From Meconema thalassinum (Eukaryota; Arthropoda; Insecta; Orthoptera; Tettigoniidae), in assembly GCA_946902985.2 (NCBI GenBank), contig OX336389.2, forward strand, positions 147,859,099-147,923,098: a stretch of DNA of 64,000 nt. Direction: 5' to 3'. Each line of letters starts with the position of its first letter. The first letter of the stretch is position 1. Of this stretch, positions 1 through 10,257 are shown one piece after another. Below the pieces are notes generated by a model. It did not search any database. It saw only the letters and a list, made by a program, of their open reading frames with translations, and had not been told where the DNA came from. Position numbers and translations under genes: made by a program.

Positions 1-2610
1 GATTAATTTTCAACGAACTATGACAATTCACTCCAGCGGAAAATACTTCGCTAACAAAATAATGCACAAACTGCATTAAAATTAAGCCCAAAATTCATCA
101 TATATTAACCTATATGGCATTAAAAACTTCCACAGAATTTACAAAAACCTCCACTTATAAATTCTCTATCATTAATTACTGTGGGAACCTCCTTCATATT
201 CAAGGGCATTATACATCAGCGACTTTCAACACTTGCGCTGCACTAGCGATTATACATTCATAGTTCCACTTAAAAATTCTTATAATCATTAATTGTTTCA
301 AAACTGTTGTCATTTAACCTTCGTGGATTTCATTCATGAACCGAAATGAAGTCAAAATTTGCCAATCACAAACAAATTTAATAGTGAATACGCTTATATA
401 CGCCTGTCTGGTCTATCAAAATTTAAGATTAACATCTTCAAAGAATTGTAGTATAAAAATACTATCATCAAAAAAGTGTGACTAAAACTGCAAAATAGTC
501 GAATAGAATCCAATTAGACTGGGGAATGCAAACATCATTATATAAATCTCTAATTGAGAAAAACTCCTAACAAAAGTTCTTGACTTTAATGCAATCAATA
601 ATTCATTATTAAAGTTCATCTTTCACAAAAGTGTCTATGATGCAATGATCGTTCATAACTGACGATAAATGTCTGTGTTGCAATCAATTCAAATAACGAC
701 TAGTATTTCCAAGATCGTCGACAACGCAAGAGATTTTAACGCTCTAAAATCATTTAAATGTTCTTCCTTCTTGATGATGACAGAAAATTGGTCAAAGTAA
801 TTAAACTGGGGTAGAATTACTTTAATAAAGTGACACGCTGTCTGAATTTAAATCTGCCATAAAAATCATTAACTTACAGTCAAATCGTGACTACAAAAAT
901 ATTAATTACTGAAAAAAATCTAAATATCAGTCTCAACTGATCCAAAATCGTTTAACTATGCCCATGACATAACAATGTCTTAATAAATCGTCGAAAAAGG
1001 CATAACTCAAGGTGTACTGAGAATAGGAATCTCAAACAAGAAAATAGGGCAAAATACATGAGGATAAAAATATGGGAAAAATGTTTGCTCAAAATATTGC
1101 TAAGAAACTCAAATACAATAAACGTTCACGACTACCTTATCTGCCGATTGACGTTCCAGAGGAAAATTCCCCAAAGAAGACTGCTGATGGATCCATTTCA
1201 CCAAGTTAAAGCTGAGCTCCATCCTCGAAACAGGAAACAGCACCCTCGGAGAATCGAACTGCTTCCTTCTCCGGAAATCGCTCTGCTCCGTGAAGACGAA
1301 TGACATCCTTCCGGCAATAATCTTCTTTGTGAGTCGGGATAACCCTGACCTCTCTTGAAAAAATCCCTGAAGTTCCCGTAGACAATCGCCATGAAGTCTT
1401 TGTAATAATTTCCGAAGAAATATTCATATTCAATGAGTATGTAATAGATTCCATTGCTGTTGGATAGTATTCAGCTTTGAAGCACGAAACATGGGTGTAG
1501 ATGTTATTCACCACATGTTCGCTTGTGTGGAATAGCAATTAGCGAAGTTCCATGTTGCTATCTTACTCCGTTGAAATATGTCCCAATTGCATTAAGTCCT
1601 TTAGCCTTCCATTTTCTCTTCGGTTATAGTATTAGGAGAATACACTGCCATATTAAATTGCTCCATTATACTGTAGTGTTGTGTAACAAAAGCAATCTGG
1701 AGTCTCCCTATTTCACTAGCCGTGTCAGCCGTGGCGTAGGATCTGGCGATACAATAGTGCTTCTCAGGTGGCGAGATAATCACTTTTGTCAGTCGTGTAA
1801 AACTGCCAATATCTTTCAAAATAATTGCTCGAAATTGTTCAGCTTTTCTATATTATTTCATGTAGCACTGCACAATAGAATTAGCTTATCGGCGACCGCT
1901 AACTGTTCACAGCTAATCTTGTAGATGCGTTCTAAGGTGCGTTTTAACTTCACCTAGTTTGACTTGAATCTCGTTAATGCAGTGGCTTCACCACGCGTTA
2001 TAAAGACGACTCTTTTCATTACTTTCACTCGACGTCTCACCAAAATGACTGTATAAGAAAGAACTTCGATGATCTGGAAATGAGACTCCTCTCTTCTGCG
2101 CAAGGCCTTTTATGAACTTCCTAAGGGGCGTATCCATCCCTTCCATAGCGTGATACTGCGTCATCGCTAAAAGTTCCAACTTCGTCAATACATGACGGAT
2201 TTTCAAAATTCAAAAACTGAAAATAAATTTCACCAAAATTCCAAATCAATGCCTCTACTGCAAATGGATTTCCACAATTCTGCATTCCAAAAGTAATAAA
2301 AATACCATAGTTTCAGCAATCTCCGTCTTCCTTTAAACTATCGTTCATTGGTTCAAGCCTCCCCTCCAATAGCATAACTTCTTCCTCAGCGGAATTACAC
2401 GTTTCCTGCGACTGCGTCGTACATCTCGGATCCTTCTCGAATAAATGCTGACGTCACTGAGAATCTCAGCTCGAGTAACCTGCTGGCATAACGTTTGCGT
2501 CATCCGTGCTTACGTCATGACTACCCACGTCATAACTATGACTGCCATAACTTTCCTTATAAATTTCAATATAGCCACCGTGGTCTCTATATAATTCAAT
2601 TACGGGGGCA
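1..2610 (-). repeat. Partial old LTR, gypsy-like giant-LTR family
   Basis: This stretch aligns along its whole length with 3891-6519 and 11525-14153, the two LTRs of the complete element to its right, but with many substitutions and small indels (very roughly 85% identity by eye). It ends in the same GGGGGCA terminus as those LTRs, so 2610 is a true LTR edge; the rest lies left of the window. It has the same orientation as the complete element (sense on the minus strand), so it is either the 5' LTR of an older copy or a solo LTR. The small reading frames in it are not conserved in any convincing way and are not called as genes. Confidence 0.88.
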
Positions 2611-2614
2611 GTAC
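2611..2614. repeat. Target-site duplication GTAC, left
   Basis: The four bases GTAC lie between the end of the old LTR (GGGGGCA, ending at 2610) and the TG start of the younger LTR at 2615. The same four bases follow the right LTR at 14154-14157. Four-base duplications are usual for Ty3/gypsy integrases. The duplicated target is palindromic and sits exactly at the edge of the older LTR. Confidence 0.85.
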
Positions 2615-5600
2615 TGTCCCCGATAATCCGGATAGTAGGCTGTCAGAAATCCGCCCCCTCAATCGGATTGCCAATAATCAATCGCACCGGCACAGCTACA
2701 TCAATTAAAATGGCACTGACAGATACTACCGAGATTAGAGCGCAGTAGTTAACAAGAAATTATTGTGAAACACACCAAAATATACGGGGGTTCATACCTA
2801 CCTTTTACTTACCTATTCAAATTAATCTCGGTTCTGGGTTGCCAACTGGATCACTTAAAAGTATGCCCTCACAATAACCTCCACCACGATATTTAAAATG
2901 AACCAAGACGGAAACAAGAAACTTTAAACTGTACAATAATTTATTTCACATAAAGGAATAATATAACAAAATTTTAACAACAAAAATTACGTGGCGATCA
3001 GAAGCCATTTTCAATATAATCATGTCCTCCTGTAGGACTTGTAGACTTTACATACAAAATTAAATTTCAGCTTTCTAGCTCAAAAGAACGTAATAATAAT
3101 AATACACTTGGAATGGGTAAGGAAGTTGGGACGAGACATATAGCAATTGTTTTCCTTTTTCATAAACATCATATTTTATTTATAACTGCAAGGCTGCTAT
3201 GTAGACGACCTTGGCCTCTATCATACAGTTGTCTGGCCAGCTGCGATACACCCTACACCATGTCGCATGCTTGCATCGTCAAATGGACCCACCTGTCCAG
3301 CCAACGTTAGCATATGCTAGTTACATCAGAGCCTAGCTCCTTTTCAAAGCACTTTAAATGTCCACAACTCAACTCAAATATTATCACGCAAATCTTTTAA
3401 ATGCTCCATTCAAATATCAATGGATTACTCTAATAATCCCAAATCTTGTTTAATTGTATAATCCAAATGTTTAACTAGCGTTGTTTAGAGTATAATAACT
3501 AAACGCTTAATGTTTATAACAAAATGCTCCTTAAATTATTTATAACATTTTAAATTGTTTATAACATTGTCAAACGACAATTGAAAAATTTATACATGCC
3601 TCTATTAATCCCTTTCGTTTTAAATTATTATTAAAGATATTTACATAATTATTTACAATATTTATATTGTTTATATTAGAAATACATTAAACCACACGTT
3701 TATCCGGTTGATAATTACTTAAATCGTGGTAATATAATCGACCAATGAAGGTTAGTTATATTAAATTTATAGATTCAGGTTTAATAAGGTTTAATAATTA
3801 TTATTATTATTATTTGTGACGGTAATCTCCATTCAAAATCGTTATCTCAAATTATTTAAACACTCTTGTTAATTTTAACAGTAACTTCACATGATTAATT
3901 TTCAAAGGACCTGGACAATACATTCAGCGGAAAAATACCTCGCTCAAAACGCACAAAATTGCACAAAAATTGGCCCAGAATTCATCATATATCTCAATAT
4001 ATATGGCATAAAAATCTCCCACAATCCATACAAAAAACCTCCACTTACAAATTCATCAACTTCATTAATATTCCTGTGGGAACCTCCTTCACTTATTCAA
4101 GGGCATTATTCATCAGCGACTTTTACACGTCCACTGAACTAACGATTATACATCCATAGTTCCTCTTTAAAAATTCTTATATTCATTAATTGTATCAAAA
4201 ACTGTTATTATATTTAACCTTCGTGGGTTTCATTCATGAATAGCAAATACGATTAGACACGCCTCCCTGGTCTATCAAAATTGAGATTAACATCTTCAAA
4301 GTATCGCAGTATAAAAATACTATCTTCAATCAAAGTTCATCTAAACTGCATAAATAATCGAATAGAATACAATTAGATTATGGAATGCAAACATTATTGT
4401 TCCAATCTAGAATTGAGAAAAATTCCTATCAAATGTTCATTACTATAGTGTACTCAATAAATCGTAATCAAAGTTCATATTTCATAAAATTGTCTATAAT
4501 GCAATGGTATTTCAGAACTGACGATAAATGTCTATGTTGCAATCATGTTCATAAAACGACTAGTATTTCCAAGATCGTTGATAAAGTAATAGATTTTAAC
4601 GCTCTAAAATCTTTTAATTATTCTTCTTTCTTGAGGATGACAGAAAATTCGTCAAAGTAATTTACTGAATAGAATTACTTTAATAAAGTGACACGCTGTC
4701 TGAATTCAAATTTGCCATAGAAAATCGTTAACTTTACAGTCAAATCGTGACTACAAAAATAAGCAAATTACTGAAAGAATATAAATAATCAGTCTCAACT
4801 GATTCAAAATTATTTAAATATGCCAATGACATACTAATGTCTCAATAAATCGTAGAAAAAGGCATAAATCATCAAAGTGTACTGAGTACAGAAATATCAA
4901 GCAAGAATATGGGGCAAAATATATGGGACAGAAAATATGGGAAAAATGGTTGCTCAGATGTCGCTAAATGGCTCAAATAAAACAAGAAACGTTCACGACT
5001 ACCTTATCTGTTGATTGAAGTTCTAGAGGAAAATTTCCAAAGAAGATTGCTGATAGTTCCATTTCACCAACGTAAAGATGTGCTCCGACCTCGAACCTGG
5101 AACCAGCGCCCTCGGAGAATAGAACTGCTTCCTCCTCCGGAAATTGCGCTGCTCCGTGTAGACGATAGACATCCTTCTGGCAAAACTCTTCTTTGTGAGC
5201 CGGGACTACCCTGGCCTCTCTTGATAGTTCCCTGAAGTTCTGGTAGAAATTCGCCATGAAGTTTATTGCAATTATTTCCGCAGAAATGTTCATAATTGTG
5301 GAGTATGAAGGTATTTCCACTGCCATTTGATATAATTCAGCGTTGGACCACGATGCATGAGTGTAGTTGGATGTTCACTACATGCTCGCTTTTGTAGAAA
5401 GACGATTAGCGAAGTTCCATGCTGCTATTTCACTCCATTGATATATGTCCCAATTGCATTAAAGATTTAGTCTTCCATCTCCACTTCCGTTATAATAGTT
5501 GAAAGAACTGCCAGATTATACTGTTCCATTGTAGAACGTATCGTTGTATCACCAAATGTAATCTTCTGTATCACGGTTGCAATACACGTGTCAGCCGTAG

Positions 5601-6519
5601 TGTAGAATGTGATATTATAAAAGTGCTTCTCAGGTGGCGAGAAAATCACTTTTGTCTGCAGTCTTAAAACGCGAATATCTTCCAAATTATAATCGTGAAA
5701 ATATTCAACTTTCCTACACACCTCAATACTGTTATGCACAATTGAATTAGCATAAAGGCAGTCGCTAACTTTTGATAGATTATCTTGTAGACTCGTTTAT
5801 GTGTGCGCTTCAACTTCGCCTAGTTTCATTAACTGTAAAATGGAACTGCTGCACGCTCCGTGCTCGTTCGATGCGGTGGGCTCTACCACACGCGCTAATG
5901 ACGACTTGCTTCACTGAATCACTCGAAGTCTGACAATATTATAATCAGAAAAACGACTATGACAAGAGAAAATGAGATATGAGATATGAGAGCTCCTCTC
6001 TGCTGTGCAAGGCCTTTTATCAACTTCTTAAGGGGCGTATCCATCCCTTCCATAGCTTGTTCCTCCGTAATTGCTAGAAGTTCTAACTTTGGCTATACTT
6101 GACGGATTTTCAAATTTCAAAAACTCAAAATTAATTTCTTCAAAATTCCAAATCAATGCCATAACTGAAAATAGTTTTCCACAATTCTGCATTCCAAAAG
6201 TACTTAAATATGGTAGTTTCAGTAATCTCCGTCTCCTTCCAAACTATCATTCATTGGTTTGAGCCTCTCCTCCAATAGCGTAACTTCCTCCTTAGCACAA
6301 TTCTTTGTTTCCCTGCGACTGCGTCGTAAATCTCAGATCTTTCTCGAACAAAATCATGACGTCACCAAGAATCTCAGCTCAACCAGCCTACTTGCATAAA
6401 GTCTGCGTCATCCGTGCCTACGTCATGAATATACACGTCACAACTATGACAGCCATAACTTTATTCATATTTGCCAATACAGCCATCGTGGTCTCAATAT
6501 AATTCAATTTACGGGGGCA
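2615..6519 (-). repeat. 3' LTR (3,905 bp) of the gypsy-like element
   Basis: On the plus strand the repeat begins TGTCCCCGATAATCC and ends TACGGGGGCA, giving the canonical TG...CA ends. It matches 10258-14153 almost base for base. The visible differences are scattered single bases plus small indels, including a longer ATT run near 3800-3823. Two incidental reading frames inside (minus 4973-5326 and plus 4385-4660) translate identically in both LTRs, which shows how little they have diverged. At 3.9 kb this is very long for an LTR and makes up about two thirds of the element together with its partner. It is the 3' LTR because sense is on the minus strand. Confidence 0.92.
3797..3823. repeat. 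ATT microsatellite inside LTR
   Basis: A run of ATT units interrupts the LTR. The homologous site in the right LTR (about 11432-11448) is several bases shorter and carries one C, so this run accounts for much of the length difference between the two LTRs. Confidence 0.7.
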
Positions 6520-6534
6520 TTCTCCCTTCACCAC
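6520..6534 (-). other. Polypurine tract next to the 3' LTR
   Basis: Read on the minus strand, the bases directly before the LTR start (TGCCCCCG) are GTGGTGAAGGGAGAA, a purine-rich run ending at the LTR boundary. This is where plus-strand DNA synthesis is primed in LTR retrotransposons. It independently fixes the minus orientation and the 6519/6520 boundary. Confidence 0.8.
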
Positions 6535-6611
6535 GTTTTAAAAACAGTTGCAAATTGTTTTAAACTCTGTGTTATAAATATCTCAATTCACTTGAACACG
6601 AAATTGAATTA

Positions 6612-6998
6612 TTATTGGCTTACTCTTGGATGATATTTCTTCAAGTTTCCAGCATTGAACTTGCCATATACGACATTATTCTCATCATCGTAGAGTTCAT
6701 AACAGTTGTTTCCATAAGCATTCGTAATTCTGAACGGACCCATAAACACTATTCCAAACTTGGGATAGATTTTCTTACTCTCATCAGCCTTGATAGGTCT
6801 GCGTAGTAATACCAGATTTCCAATTTCTAAGGGAGCACCAAAACGTTTTCCAGCTACTCTCTTCAGTCGTTTTTGTGCTGCTTTCTGGAGTTGTTCTTTC
6901 GCTCTGTCAATTCTCTGCTGCCTTCCTAGGTCGGGATCTCTAGGAATGTGGTTAAAAAGATTGTCCCACGGCCTTTCTGGGTTTCTTCCTAGATGAAG
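6612..6998 (-). pseudogene. Integrase C-terminal fragment, gypsy-like
   Basis: An open minus-strand frame runs from about 6998 down to a TAA at 6612-6614. It encodes a basic, Arg/Lys/Gln-rich stretch, then a segment reading VLLRRPIK and later FMGPFRITNAYG and NCYELYD. This matches the C-terminal module of Ty3/gypsy integrases (the GPY/F-type region), which follows the catalytic core. Neither the zinc-binding domain nor the DDE core is present. Upstream the frame is closed by TGA at 6999-7001, and the sequence there switches to the Gag-protease region in another frame, so this is the right-hand side of an internal deletion. The fragment stops just before the polypurine tract, as expected at the end of pol. 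Confidence 0.8.
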
Positions 6999-8529
6999 TC
7001 ACATTGGCACCTCTCCTGTGCTCTCCTTTTAATAGACTTTGATAGCATTCATCAGAAATGATAGAAATAATTGCGCCGGTATCCATAAGAGCTTTGTACT
7101 GTTGGCCATCTATCAGTACAGAAATAATAGGTAAGGCACAGTGTCTTTCCTCTTTGACGATTCCCCTCTCTTGTAATAAATCCTCATCAGTTACTTCGTA
7201 AATTTCATTAACGGTAATTAGGTGTGGTGTGGCAATGTATTCATAGTTTCTCACTGTCGTTGAGAAATCGGCGTTTTTTTGTGTGTTACCAATCTCAAAG
7301 TTCCCCTGCTGGCTTGTAGAAGGACCAGGATCGATCACTACATCCTGTCTTTTCCTCTGGTTTTCAGCTTCCTTCTCTCGTAATTCCTTCAAATACTGCT
7401 GACATTCTTTCTCTCTCTCTTGATACTTGACCGGTGTCATAACCTGACCTTGAGAATTCTGATTTCGATTCTGGTACTGGTTATTTCTGCTGTAGTTCCT
7501 ATTGTAGCCCTGGTTATTGTAGTATCTACCTCTTCCGTTATTATAATTCCCTCTATTGTTGTTCCAGCCTCGTCTTTGCTGATATGGACGGTAACCTTGT
7601 GATCTGTTGTTGCGGAAATAATTGTTCCTGTGAGGACCTACATTTTCAGTTTTTTCTTCATCAGGCTTATCAGTTTGTTGAACTTGATCCATGTAGACTG
7701 TATTAATGTCTTTGAATTCGTGTCTCTGACCTTTTTGAACCACATTTGGCATTGGACTCGTGTAGTCAAGCCTTCTCAATAGTTCGTCCATACTGGTCAA
7801 ATCTCTGATATTTGACGATATGATAAGTCTTCTTACCTCCACAGGCAGCATACAAGAAATAGCATCTATCAACTGCTCTGTCGACAATGGGGGTTGCAAG
7901 AATCTCAAGCGCGATAACTGGCTCGTGAAGAAATCAGCGTACCGTGTTGGAAGAGTACCTGAATACTTCCTCGAGTATACCTCAGCTCTTAATGAATTCT
8001 GTGCTTCTATTGACCAGAATCGTTTTATCAGTGCCTCTGCAAATTCATCGAAATTACCAAAAGTGTACCGAAATGCTCTGAACCATTCAAGGGGTCCTCC
8101 AGCTAGAAATCTTTCTACGATTCTCATCTCCCTTTCTCTAGGAATATGGGCTTCAATGAAATAGTCTTTAAGATTCCTGATATACTCTATCGGTGTTAGA
8201 CTATCAGTATTACTAAATTTTTGAGGTTTGTCCTCAAAGTTTCGGATGACTGTCACATTTCTTGGATATGAATCCCTATAATTCTTCCCACTATCACGAT
8301 ATTTCCATTCAGGTTCAATATTCCTATCCTCTTCTTCTTCCCGAAATCTGAATATACGTTCCTCAGGACTAATATCTCTCTCTTCTGTAGCGAGGTTACA
8401 TCTTCTGACGTAATTCCTATCATCCTCACAAGTCAATCCTTCTGGATCCTTATCTGTGATTTCCGTGATGACTTTCCTAATCAACTCTTCTTTATAGGTT
8501 TCCATCATGCTAGCTTCTCCTAGTTTCAA
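6952..8529 (-). CDS. Gag capsid/nucleocapsid-protease region of gypsy-like element
   Basis: A 525-codon frame. Residues 1-110 are charged, with many Glu and Arg. About 110-280 resemble a retrotransposon capsid, with the FLAGGPLEWFRAF motif and the following segment up to a leucine-rich stretch. About 300-375 are extremely rich in Arg, Asn, Gly, Tyr and Gln and replace the usual CCHC zinc knuckle as the likely nucleic-acid-binding part. Near the end lies an aspartic-protease active site, ALMDTGAIISIISDE, with DTG at residues 483-485. The protease then stops making sense: the last ~25 residues come from the integrase region read in the wrong frame after a deletion near 7000. The N-terminal coiled-coil part is in the next frame upstream, separated by a frameshift. 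Family level is confident; function of this copy is not. Confidence 0.85.
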   Translation of the reverse strand: MKLGEASMMETYKEELIRKVITEITDKDPEGLTCEDDRNYVRRCNLATEERDISPEERIFRFREEEEDRNIEPEWKYRDSGKNYRDSYPRNVTVIRNFEDKPQKFSNTDSLTPIEYIRNLKDYFIEAHIPREREMRIVERFLAGGPLEWFRAFRYTFGNFDEFAEALIKRFWSIEAQNSLRAEVYSRKYSGTLPTRYADFFTSQLSRLRFLQPPLSTEQLIDAISCMLPVEVRRLIISSNIRDLTSMDELLRRLDYTSPMPNVVQKGQRHEFKDINTVYMDQVQQTDKPDEEKTENVGPHRNNYFRNNRSQGYRPYQQRRGWNNNRGNYNNGRGRYYNNQGYNRNYSRNNQYQNRNQNSQGQVMTPVKYQEREKECQQYLKELREKEAENQRKRQDVVIDPGPSTSQQGNFEIGNTQKNADFSTTVRNYEYIATPHLITVNEIYEVTDEDLLQERGIVKEERHCALPIISVLIDGQQYKALMDTGAIISIISDECYQSLLKGEHRRGANVTSSRKKPRKAVGQSF

Positions 8530-8588
8530 ATTCTGAAGTTTGCTCGTAGTTTCATTGACATCAGAGACAACCTTATGAATTTGTTCCT

Positions 8589-9554
8589 CTAACGCGGTTT
8601 TAATGCTTGCACGTCCTGACCTATTTGAGTTCTATTCTCTACCTGTTTTTCTGATAGCGAATCCATCCTTATACTCAAATCCTTTCTAATTTGAACTACC
8701 TCATTATTTATACCTACTTGTGTACTGGCAAGTTTTCGTTCAATTCGTTCCTGAATCTGATCGACATGTTCCCCACTTGACCTGTTCCATTCATCTTTCC
8801 AAATCGTTACATTTGCAGTTAACATTTCCGCAATATCTACTTCAATGTCTTCCTTAAGTAAACGATTATGATCTAAGACTTGGGTTCTCATGACCTCTAC
8901 ATCATATTTTAATCCAGCTAAAGAAGCTGTTGTCCTTACAGACTCGTCAACCAACCTAGTTGTTAAAGCACTAATGTTACGAGTACAAAGCGTTTTTGAG
9001 GTTTCAATTCCTTCTCTAACTTTATTAACATCAGTTTGAACTTTGGCAATGTCTACAAAAACTGTATTAACTTCTACTTGTATCTTATTGATATCGCTTT
9101 GTATCTCATTTACATCAGAATGAATATTATTTATGTCTACTTGAACGTTTGACACATCGGTTCGAACATTTTTAATCTCTGTTTGAACTTCTTCAACCTT
9201 GTCTTGTACAGTAGCAACATCATTCCAAACAACAATTACTTCTGCTCCAGCACATGAAATATCACCCCGGACATTAGAAACATCAAGATTCAACATAGTA
9301 AGGTCTTTCTGTACCTTAGAAACATCTACTTTAACATCTGAGACATCTTTATGGACATTGGACACGTCTGTGCGCATGTCAGTTACAGCATTCTCGATTC
9401 CCTGGGTACTGGTCTGTACACGCGACACATTATTTTCTAAGTTTGCAGAACTGGTCTGAAGAACTTTCAAACTTTCATCCAGCATCTGCTTCATACTGTT
9501 ATTCATGCTAGCTTTCAACTCCTCCAACATCATTCTCATACTCTCATCTGCCAT
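8589..9554 (-). CDS. Coiled-coil N-terminal Gag region with heptad repeats
   Basis: A 321-codon frame starting with ATG at 9554. Residues about 58-185 are a run of seven-residue units of the form D-V-S-x-V-x-x (for example DVSNVHK, DVSDVKV, DVSKVQK, DINNIHS, DINKIQV), which predicts a long parallel coiled coil for oligomerisation. The C-terminal third is also helical and charged. The frame ends at 8589, but the next minus-strand frame continues as similar charged sequence and runs into the 525-codon Gag-protease frame. A single-base frameshift near 8605 therefore probably separates two parts of one Gag. A programmed shift is possible, but I see no classical X-XXY-YYZ slippery heptamer at the site. 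Confidence 0.75.
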   Translation of the reverse strand: MADESMRMMLEELKASMNNSMKQMLDESLKVLQTSSANLENNVSRVQTSTQGIENAVTDMRTDVSNVHKDVSDVKVDVSKVQKDLTMLNLDVSNVRGDISCAGAEVIVVWNDVATVQDKVEEVQTEIKNVRTDVSNVQVDINNIHSDVNEIQSDINKIQVEVNTVFVDIAKVQTDVNKVREGIETSKTLCTRNISALTTRLVDESVRTTASLAGLKYDVEVMRTQVLDHNRLLKEDIEVDIAEMLTANVTIWKDEWNRSSGEHVDQIQERIERKLASTQVGINNEVVQIRKDLSIRMDSLSEKQVENRTQIGQDVQALKPR

Positions 9555-10257
9555 TTCAATAATATTTCAATAATAGACTGCTTTAGGGACATACATCAAA
9601 CAGAGTAAAATAACAATATCTGAGCAACATTTTTCACCATATATAAAGTTTGAGCAATTTTTTGTCTTAAATCTAACTTATAATTACCTTATAATTAACC
9701 TTCGTAGACACTTCATGTTGAAATAAACTCAAGCACATGTTCAAATTTCTTTGGTTCATTTTAAAATATCCTAACACAAATAATTTACATTTACAATCCC
9801 AATAGTTTAATTTTATCTTTAATATGACTAAACATGTCATAAGCCGGTCAAATAAAATAAGACTCCAGATCATAGGCAATTTTTCTAAGTTTCCAGCCTA
9901 TTTAACCTCTCTCATGTTGTATAAGATCTGATCTTTTCTGAGTGTAATTTTCCTAATACAACACAACATTTAATCCCTATATAATCACACTCTCAAATTC
10001 TACAATTGGCCAAGACATCTAACAAAGAATCAACCTCTTTATTTGAGTCTTCACAATCCCATTGACATCGATAACTTGGTAATCCAATGTTATTCGAACA
10101 TTCCACACGAAATTGCGGTGCCAATTCTACTCCAATAACTTGGTAATCCAATGTTATTCAAGCACTCCGAACTTCGATTGTGCCAATTCTACTGGCGTTC
10201 AACCTGGTAATCCAGTTTTGTCAATCGAGCCCCACCTAATTGCGGTGCCAATCCTAC
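9555..10257 (-). other. 5' leader of the gypsy-like element
   Basis: This 700-bp stretch lies between the 5' LTR and the first Gag ATG (9554, minus strand). It is AT-rich and has no convincing gene. The 190 bp nearest the LTR are a tandem array described separately. The packaging signal and primer-binding site are expected here from general knowledge of LTR elements. Confidence 0.6.
10070..10257 (-). repeat. Tandem ~63-bp repeats carrying primer-site-like motif
   Basis: Three diverged units with a period near 63 bp share the blocks ATAACTTGGTAATCCAATG and TGCCAATTCTACT. On the minus strand each unit contains TTGGCAC(CGCAATT), at roughly 10124, 10186 and 10251. The copy nearest the LTR lies about seven bases from the LTR end, the usual place of a primer-binding site, and begins with the diagnostic TGG. 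I cannot match the following bases to a specific tRNA with confidence. Confidence 0.65.

Noticed and set aside
4385..5326. Reading frames repeated identically in both gypsy-like LTRs (91 and 117 codons)
   Set aside because: Identity follows from the LTRs being young copies of each other. The older LTR at 1-2610 does not keep the same frames intact, so there is no sign of coding selection.
9199..9459. Plus-strand 86-codon frame
   Set aside because: Shadow of the heptad-repeat Gag region on the opposite strand; the 21-bp periodicity keeps several frames open.
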